Shown here in pieces: positions 23,322 through 27,116 of a stretch of DNA of 27,116 nt. This DNA is from a virus. The stretch's first letter is position 1, and every line of letters begins with the position of its first letter. The DNA lies in IMG/VR virus record IMGVR_UViG_3300000116_000171, positions 1-27,116 of that record. One strand, written 5' to 3'. A program made the position numbers and the translations under genes. The notes beneath the pieces are model-generated. The model did not search any database. It had not been told where the DNA came from and saw only the letters and a program-made list of their open reading frames with translations.

Positions 23322-23540
23322 ATGTTTAAAAATATTAATATCAGTACTAAAAAATTTCAAGAGTTTCTTAAAATAGAACAAGAGAGACAATTAGCAATGA
23401 AAGAATTATCTATGATACTAGGCTATGATGTTAGTTTTAGTAAAGAAGAAGTAGTAGATAACGCAGGAAAAGCATATGCAAATTACATTTCAAAGGAATT
23501 TACAAAGGAGGTATCGTTATTGATGAAGTCAGCCTTTTAA
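23322..23540 (+). CDS. Small protein overlapping the neck gene (72 aa)
   Basis: It starts at ATG 23322 behind AGGGTGATATT. The product is helical with a charged N-terminal half (FQEFLKIEQERQLAMKEL) and then LGYDVSFSKEEVVDNAGKAYANYISKEFTKEV. Its last 12 codons overlap the next gene in another frame and contain the strong ribosome site for it (AAAGGAGGT, 23504-23512). Such arrangements often couple two small connector genes. It may be a small neck or head-completion protein, but I recognise no family. Confidence 0.75.
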   Translation: MFKNINISTKKFQEFLKIEQERQLAMKELSMILGYDVSFSKEEVVDNAGKAYANYISKEFTKEVSLLMKSAF

Positions 23541-24028
23541 TTGATTTAGTTTCTAGCAATTGGTCATCATCTGCTTCAACGCTGCAATCGGCTGGAACAG
23601 TTAGTTCTTCCCACGTTGCTACTCCTAATTTTGTTGATGTTAGAACATTAGAAAAAGGAAAGGGAATGAGATATGATTTATCTTCAAAGGATGTAATTAT
23701 CTTCTTTGAGGACAGTCAAAGCATAGAATACCCTACTGTTCATTTTGACGTTAGACATGAAACATATGGCTTTACTATGCACATTAGGACTATTCATGAT
23801 GAAAGAGCAGGAACGGACTCAAATTTTGGTCGAGATAGGCTAAGGGCTTTATACTTGATTGCCCGTCATGCAATTGAGCGAGGTCGTCGTGGCTATACCG
23901 CAAGTGATGGAAGTAAATTCAATCAAATCTTTTTAGGTTCTAGAAGCGAAAGTAATGACCGAGCAAAACGATTATTCGGATATAAATTAAACATTGAAGC
24001 AAAGAGATTCGCATTAACACTCCCTTAG
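23519..24028 (+). CDS. Neck/tail-completion protein with apparent ATT start
   Basis: The frame is open from 23462 but has no ATG, GTG or TTG before ATG 23666. The ATT at 23519 (M-D-E-V-S-L-L-I-D...) lies 6 bases after the GGT of AAAGGAGGT, the same spacing as in normal genes here. The N-terminal segment (DEVSLLIDLVSSNW) looks like the beginning of tail-completion proteins, and the body (NFVDVRTLEKGKGMRYDLSSK, then HIRTIHDERAGTDSNFGRDRL) resembles neck/tail-completion proteins of archaeal tailed viruses as I remember them. 169 aa. Starting at 23666 would remove this part. Frameshifting from the 72-aa gene is the alternative. Confidence 0.7.
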   Translation: MDEVSLLIDLVSSNWSSSASTLQSAGTVSSSHVATPNFVDVRTLEKGKGMRYDLSSKDVIIFFEDSQSIEYPTVHFDVRHETYGFTMHIRTIHDERAGTDSNFGRDRLRALYLIARHAIERGRRGYTASDGSKFNQIFLGSRSESNDRAKRLFGYKLNIEAKRFALTLP

Positions 24029-24057
24029 TAAGTTTGTAAAGGAAAGGAGAGATTAAC

Positions 24058-25656
24058 ATGGTAAACAGCAACATATTTTTAGGAAGCGGCACGACAACGA
24101 CTTTAGTTCCAGAACTTTTATTAAGCGCATTAATTGATGAAAGTGAATCAACTGCAACTCGACTTACTCTATTACCTGCTTTTGCTACCAATCTTCTCTT
24201 AGTTCCTAATCTATATGTTGGTTGTAAGGTTGAACTTTACGATGAATCAGGAACAGGCAATCCTCATACTGTCCATACTATTACTGCTAATGGTGAAAAT
24301 ACAATAGATATTACACCTGCACACGAATTAACTTTAGAAGCAGATGTTGATTATGTTATTATTCAACCATACGGCGCACCATGTCCTGCTAAGAAAACAG
24401 GTTCTAACTCATACAGGCTAAATGCTGACAATTGGTTAGGTTTAGTTGAAACTGTATCATTCCCATCTACTGAAATTGAAATGAAGCAATTAAATCTTTC
24501 TCTTGGTGGAACAAGAAACTTTACTCATCAATACAAAGGTATTCATACCGCAAGCGGTGGAAACATAGCATTGATGGCTAATCATGGTGCTTTCCTTTAT
24601 TATGCTCTAGGTAGTTGTACTGGTGTTAAATGCACTACTACTACCTCAACAAGTCTTGACCCTACCGATGAAAACAATGCTCATGTAGCAGGTGCAGTTT
24701 ATATTGATTCAGGAGATACTGCCGTAACTGCTTTTGATGGTGCTTTTGAAACTGCTCATCTTAATCAAGGCCCAATCTTTTATAGGGCTGATGCCGCATC
24801 TGTAACTCTATTACCTCCTGTTGTTCATGGTATTGATGTTCATACTAATTTGAATCTATTAACAAGACCCACTTATGCAAGTGGTGTAATTGCTAATCCC
24901 ATTACTTATGAGTTTAGTGAAGCCAATGGAGAAGATTTACCTTCTTTCAGTTTAGAACATAGTATGACAAAGACAACAAACACTACTATTACAGAAGGAG
25001 CCGCTACTGAAACAGAAACAGTCGTAAGAATAGCAAGAGGAAATAGAGTCAATACTTTGACTATGACGGCTAATGAAAACGAAGAAGTTAAAATGACTAT
25101 GGATTTAAATACTAGAATTGTAGACCATATTAATGATTTAACTACAACTCAAGTCTATACTCCAAGAAATAATGTTGGAATAAATACTTCACTATTTAAT
25201 TACGATAGTAACCCCGAAGCACTTGACCCTTTCTTTTTCTCAAGTGGTTCCTTTTCTTGCTTCGGACAGAATTTTTTAAAGATTACTAATTTAACACTTA
25301 CCATAAACAACAATCTACAAGATAAAAGATTTATTGGAATGGGAAGTAAAAGAATTAAGAGTGCTATTCCTGCTCAAAGAACTTATGAAATTGCTTTTAC
25401 TGCTATGGTAACTGATGACACGCTTCTAAAGGAACTATTAAACAATACCGAAGATACTGGTGCTACGAATGAAATAGTGCTTCAATTCGATAAGGCTAGT
25501 GGAGAACAAATGTTGTTTAACTTCCAAGATTACCTACTATCTTCTGCCAATGTTACAGTTCCAGATGATAAAGGGGCAATTACTATTGAAGGAACCGTCA
25601 TGCCAAGAACGCTAGATAAGTGTGAAGTAAAAACTCATTGGGTTTTGCAGGGGTGA
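24058..25656 (+). CDS. Tail tube-like protein (532 aa)
   Basis: It starts at ATG 24058 behind AAAGGAGAGATTAAC. It is beta-rich throughout: an N-terminal domain with a Gly/Thr-rich start (FLGSGTTTTLVPELLL), a middle with the tube-like string NWLGLVETVSFPSTEIEMKQ, NLSLGGTRNFTHQYKGIHTA, and a C-terminal half (FTAMVTDDTLLKELLNN, GAITIEGTVMPRTL). The order, size and composition fit the major tail tube, placed just before the assembly chaperones. At 532 residues it is longer than simple tube proteins (about 150-250), so it probably has extra surface domains. A baseplate or fibre role is less likely. Confidence 0.75.
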   Translation: MVNSNIFLGSGTTTTLVPELLLSALIDESESTATRLTLLPAFATNLLLVPNLYVGCKVELYDESGTGNPHTVHTITANGENTIDITPAHELTLEADVDYVIIQPYGAPCPAKKTGSNSYRLNADNWLGLVETVSFPSTEIEMKQLNLSLGGTRNFTHQYKGIHTASGGNIALMANHGAFLYYALGSCTGVKCTTTTSTSLDPTDENNAHVAGAVYIDSGDTAVTAFDGAFETAHLNQGPIFYRADAASVTLLPPVVHGIDVHTNLNLLTRPTYASGVIANPITYEFSEANGEDLPSFSLEHSMTKTTNTTITEGAATETETVVRIARGNRVNTLTMTANENEEVKMTMDLNTRIVDHINDLTTTQVYTPRNNVGINTSLFNYDSNPEALDPFFFSSGSFSCFGQNFLKITNLTLTINNNLQDKRFIGMGSKRIKSAIPAQRTYEIAFTAMVTDDTLLKELLNNTEDTGATNEIVLQFDKASGEQMLFNFQDYLLSSANVTVPDDKGAITIEGTVMPRTLDKCEVKTHWVLQG

Positions 25657-25660
25657 TTCT

Positions 25661-25774
25661 ATGGATAAGTTAGAGAAAAGAAAACTTTACATTAAAAATG
25701 CGGCTTCTAATAAGAAACCCGCTAAGAAAGATACTCCAAAAAAAGAAACTCCAAAGAAGTCTAAGTTAGAATAA
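25661..25774 (+). CDS. Small Lys-rich protein (37 aa)
   Basis: ATG 25661 follows the RBS GGGTGATTCT at the tail tube stop and opens 37 codons to TAA at 25772-25774. The product is almost wholly basic: KLEKRKLYIKNAASNKK, then KDTPKKETPKKSKLE with a repeated KK-D/E-T-P unit. It resembles the basic tail of the product at 16913. Its RBS and position support a gene, but it could be a disordered short peptide with little function. Confidence 0.5.
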   Translation: MDKLEKRKLYIKNAASNKKPAKKDTPKKETPKKSKLE

Positions 25775-25780
25775 TATTCC

Positions 25781-25807
25781 ACCAACACCGTTTGTTTGTT
25801 TGTTGGT
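25781..25807 (+). terminator. Hairpin with T-run between tail tube and chaperone genes
   Basis: ACCAACA (25781-25787) and TGTTGGT (25801-25807) can form a 7-bp stem with a 13-base loop of TTTG repeats, followed by TTTT. It sits between the abundant tail tube gene and the chaperone gene, where an attenuating element is useful. A factor-independent terminator is possible; archaeal termination depends mainly on T-runs, so the stem may matter less. Its activity is unproved. Confidence 0.4.
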
Positions 25808-25823
25808 TTTGAAGGTGGATGAA

Positions 25824-26192
25824 ATGTTAAACGATAAAAAAGTTATTACAGATAAGAGTGTATTATTTGCACTACAAGAGCCTACGCTACACTATGTTAA
25901 AGTAGCACCCGAAAGCGAAGAATACCTCAAGGTATGGGTTAAAGAACCTACTTGGCTCGAAGCCGAGAAAGCCTTGAATAGCGTGATGAAGATTGATTCA
26001 CGCACACAATCGGTAGACCTTGACTTAAATGCGATGTACCGCTATATGGTTGAGAATTTCATCTCAAAGACAGAACCCTCGTTATCAACAATTGATATGC
26101 TTAGATTAAGCCATTATGTAGGAAATCAGATTAAAGAAATCCTCCCAAATCCAATGATGATGATGCAGGAGGATGAAGGAAAAAACGAATGA
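25824..26192 (+). CDS. Tail assembly chaperone, N-terminal part (gpG-like)
   Basis: The start is ATG 25824, behind AAGGTGGATGA; TTG 25800 would add eight residues and lies inside the hairpin. The 122-residue product is acidic and helical (KEPTWLEAEKALNSVMKI, TIDMLRLSHYVGNQIKE) and ends in EDEGKNE. It lies between the tail tube and the tape measure, the usual place of tail chaperones. Its last codons contain the heptamer A AAA AAC in the correct phase, so a -1 frameshift would extend it into the next gene, as in phage lambda G and GT. Confidence 0.8.
   Translation: MLNDKKVITDKSVLFALQEPTLHYVKVAPESEEYLKVWVKEPTWLEAEKALNSVMKIDSRTQSVDLDLNAMYRYMVENFISKTEPSLSTIDMLRLSHYVGNQIKEILPNPMMMMQEDEGKNE
26180..26186 (+). 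other. -1 frameshift slippery site (A AAA AAC)
   Basis: Codons GGA AAA AAC hold the heptamer A AAA AAC, a classical -1 slippery sequence in correct phase, two codons before the stop of the chaperone gene. Slipping enters the frame of the next gene, giving a fusion of about 193 residues. A downstream structure was not established by eye. Confidence 0.7.
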
Positions 26193-26404
26193 TTAGGGAT
26201 GCTTTAAAAGGAAAAAAAGCAAACCCTAAAACAATTTCGTTAATTATGGTTTATACTCTTTCTAGCGCACTATCTATTAGTCCGTTAGAAGTGTATAAGA
26301 TGCCAGTAAGTCTAGTTAAAGACTTATTAAATGTTCATTCTACTATTGAACAACTTAAAGCAGAAGAAATAGATAAAGCAAAAAGGTCGGCTAAGGGGGT
26401 TTAA
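26189..26404 (+). CDS. Tail assembly chaperone, C-terminal part (T-like)
   Basis: A 71-residue frame whose ATG overlaps the upstream stop (ATGA). It is helical and moderately hydrophobic (KTISLIMVYTLSSALSISPLEVYKMPVSLVKDLL), with a basic C-terminus ending KRSAKGV. It most likely acts as the C-terminal extension of the preceding chaperone through frameshifting, recruiting the tail tube protein around the tape measure. It may also be made by itself from the overlapping ATG. The stop at 26402-26404 overlaps the region where the tape measure begins. Confidence 0.7.
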   Translation: MIRDALKGKKANPKTISLIMVYTLSSALSISPLEVYKMPVSLVKDLLNVHSTIEQLKAEEIDKAKRSAKGV

Positions 26405-26406
26405 TC

Positions 26407-27116
26407 ATAGGTGCAGAAACTGAAATAAAGAACTTAGCAAGTGCTATTGGTGATTTAAACACAGTTGCAGAGAGAGCCCCACTTGAATTTCAAGGATTTA
26501 CAAAAGCAATTCTTCAATCCGCTAACAGTTTTGAAGGCGCAGGTAGAAATTGGAATATTTTTAGTCGATTAGTTTCAGGAAGTCCATTATGGGCTATTCA
26601 AAACAAATTCAGAGCATATCTAGGTGTTCTGGGAATGATGGAGAAACGGTCAAAAGATAACATGAAGGCACAATTAGCCGCAAATCAGACAGTAGTAAAG
26701 CAAGTATCGGCATATAATGATTTAATTCCTGGAATAAAAAAATTAGAAGAATTGAGAAGAATAGAAGATTCAGCCCAAAAAGTTAGGTCTATGGGTTTAA
26801 TAGCCATTGGCGACCTTATGGGTGATATGGATGAAGAACAGAAATCTGCAATACAAGGAACTCTTGCATATGCTAAAGCAGTTCTTGAAGGGGCAGAGGC
26901 TAATGAAGCATATTCAGCAGGTTTAGATGAATTAATTGAGAAAGGAAAAAGACAAAAAGATTTATTCAAAGAACGTCAAAATGACTTTATGAAGGCTAAA
27001 AAAATGGAAGAAAGTTTTGGTAAAGAAGCATTATCAACTTTTTCTGGTCAAAAGAAGGCTCAAAAAACAATTGATGCCTTTACAAAGAAAAAAGGTAAAG
27101 TTACTGGCGGCGGGGG
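26407..27116 (+). CDS. Tape measure protein, N-terminal part (partial)
   Basis: This frame is open from 26395 to the window end, and the first ATG lies more than 200 bases inside. ATA 26407 lies 6 bases after GGT in AAGGGGGT, the spacing used by other genes; ATC 26404 is less well placed. The visible residues are helical and Ala/Lys-rich (IKNLASAIGDLNTVAERAPL, NKFRAYLGVLGMMEK, then KAVLEGAEANEAYSAGL), as in tape measure proteins that set tail length. The position after two chaperone genes supports this. Alternatively a -1 shift on the GGGGG run would fuse it with the upstream gene, although A-site pairing would be poor. Confidence 0.7.
   Translation, partial: MGAETEIKNLASAIGDLNTVAERAPLEFQGFTKAILQSANSFEGAGRNWNIFSRLVSGSPLWAIQNKFRAYLGVLGMMEKRSKDNMKAQLAANQTVVKQVSAYNDLIPGIKKLEELRRIEDSAQKVRSMGLIAIGDLMGDMDEEQKSAIQGTLAYAKAVLEGAEANEAYSAGLDELIEKGKRQKDLFKERQNDFMKAKKMEESFGKEALSTFSGQKKAQKTIDAFTKKKGKVTGGG

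Noticed and set aside
26393-26407. A -1 frameshift on GGGGG as the main way to express the tape measure
   Set aside because: After slipping the A-site codon GTT would have to pair as GGT, a poor match; an ATA start at the standard spacing explains it more simply. It is kept as an alternative.
110-26969. Several reading frames of 60-174 codons on the minus strand, for example at 13825-14349 and 21342-21725
   Set aside because: They lie opposite well-supported + strand genes, are rich in Ser/Leu/Phe as expected from the complement of Lys/Glu-rich coding, and have no ribosome sites.
1-27116. Avoidance of GCAGC/GCTGC as cause of the GCG GCT habit
   Set aside because: GCAGC and GCTGC occur several times (near 6465, 6712, 3217, 19305), so the habit fits avoidance of AGCT better.
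1-27116. tRNA genes, CRISPR arrays, insertion sequences and attachment sites
   Set aside because: No cloverleaf-like segment, regularly spaced repeat, transposase or terminal repeat was seen; no gap longer than 60 bases exists between genes.

Overview
This window looks like the head-to-tail morphogenesis block of an uncultivated tailed virus (HK97-fold Caudoviricetes). All genes lie on the + strand and are nearly back to back. The base composition is AT-rich, roughly one third GC by eye. Three things make an archaeal host likely: nearly every gene has the ribosome-binding site GGTGAT (complementary to the 16S 3' end) with the start codon 6-8 bases after GGT; the virus has an ATP-dependent DNA ligase core; and the portal and neck proteins have an archaeal-virus flavour, including zinc ribbons in the portal. 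A marine archaeon fits, but the host cannot be fixed from this window, and a bacterial host is not formally excluded.

Layout. (1) 1-2022: end of an unknown gene, two small genes and the large terminase. (2) 2032-5369: small, mostly basic proteins plus a LAGLIDADG-containing protein and a 39-residue Cys-rich protein. (3) 5409-7278: portal and a small gene. (4) 7289-11027: a long Lys-rich protein of unknown role and several small genes. (5) 11076-13577: an 833-residue protein with a DNA ligase core. (6) 13625-16211: prohead protease fused to a scaffold-like region with a probable internal start, then the major capsid protein. (7) 16238-17629: four small, probably virion, proteins. (8) 17639-20260: an unusual module of two small membrane proteins, an Arf/Ras-like GTPase, a Cys/His protein and a protein with a WW-like motif. 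(9) 20257-24028: a 583-residue unknown, a head-tail adaptor-like protein, a small gene and a neck/tail-completion protein. (10) 24058-27116: tail tube-like protein, a small basic protein, two tail assembly chaperones joined by a canonical -1 slippery site, and the start of the tape measure.

Main discoveries. First, at least eight otherwise unrelated small proteins begin with the same short peptide (M-x-W-x-x-I-L-K-K/R), and a variant (S-M-D-W-x-D-I-H-K/R) ends the protease-scaffold protein and another small protein. I read this as a capsid-targeting or co-packaging tag, analogous to the targeting sequence of phage T4 internal proteins. Second, the tetramers GATC and AGCT appear to be completely absent from 27 kb, with matching bias in codon choice (Asp before a codon starting with C is GAC), which points to strong restriction pressure. 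Third, two essential tail genes have no ATG, GTG or TTG start, but have ATT and ATA at exactly the spacing used by their neighbours. Fourth, a virus-encoded small GTPase sits with membrane proteins inside the structural operon.
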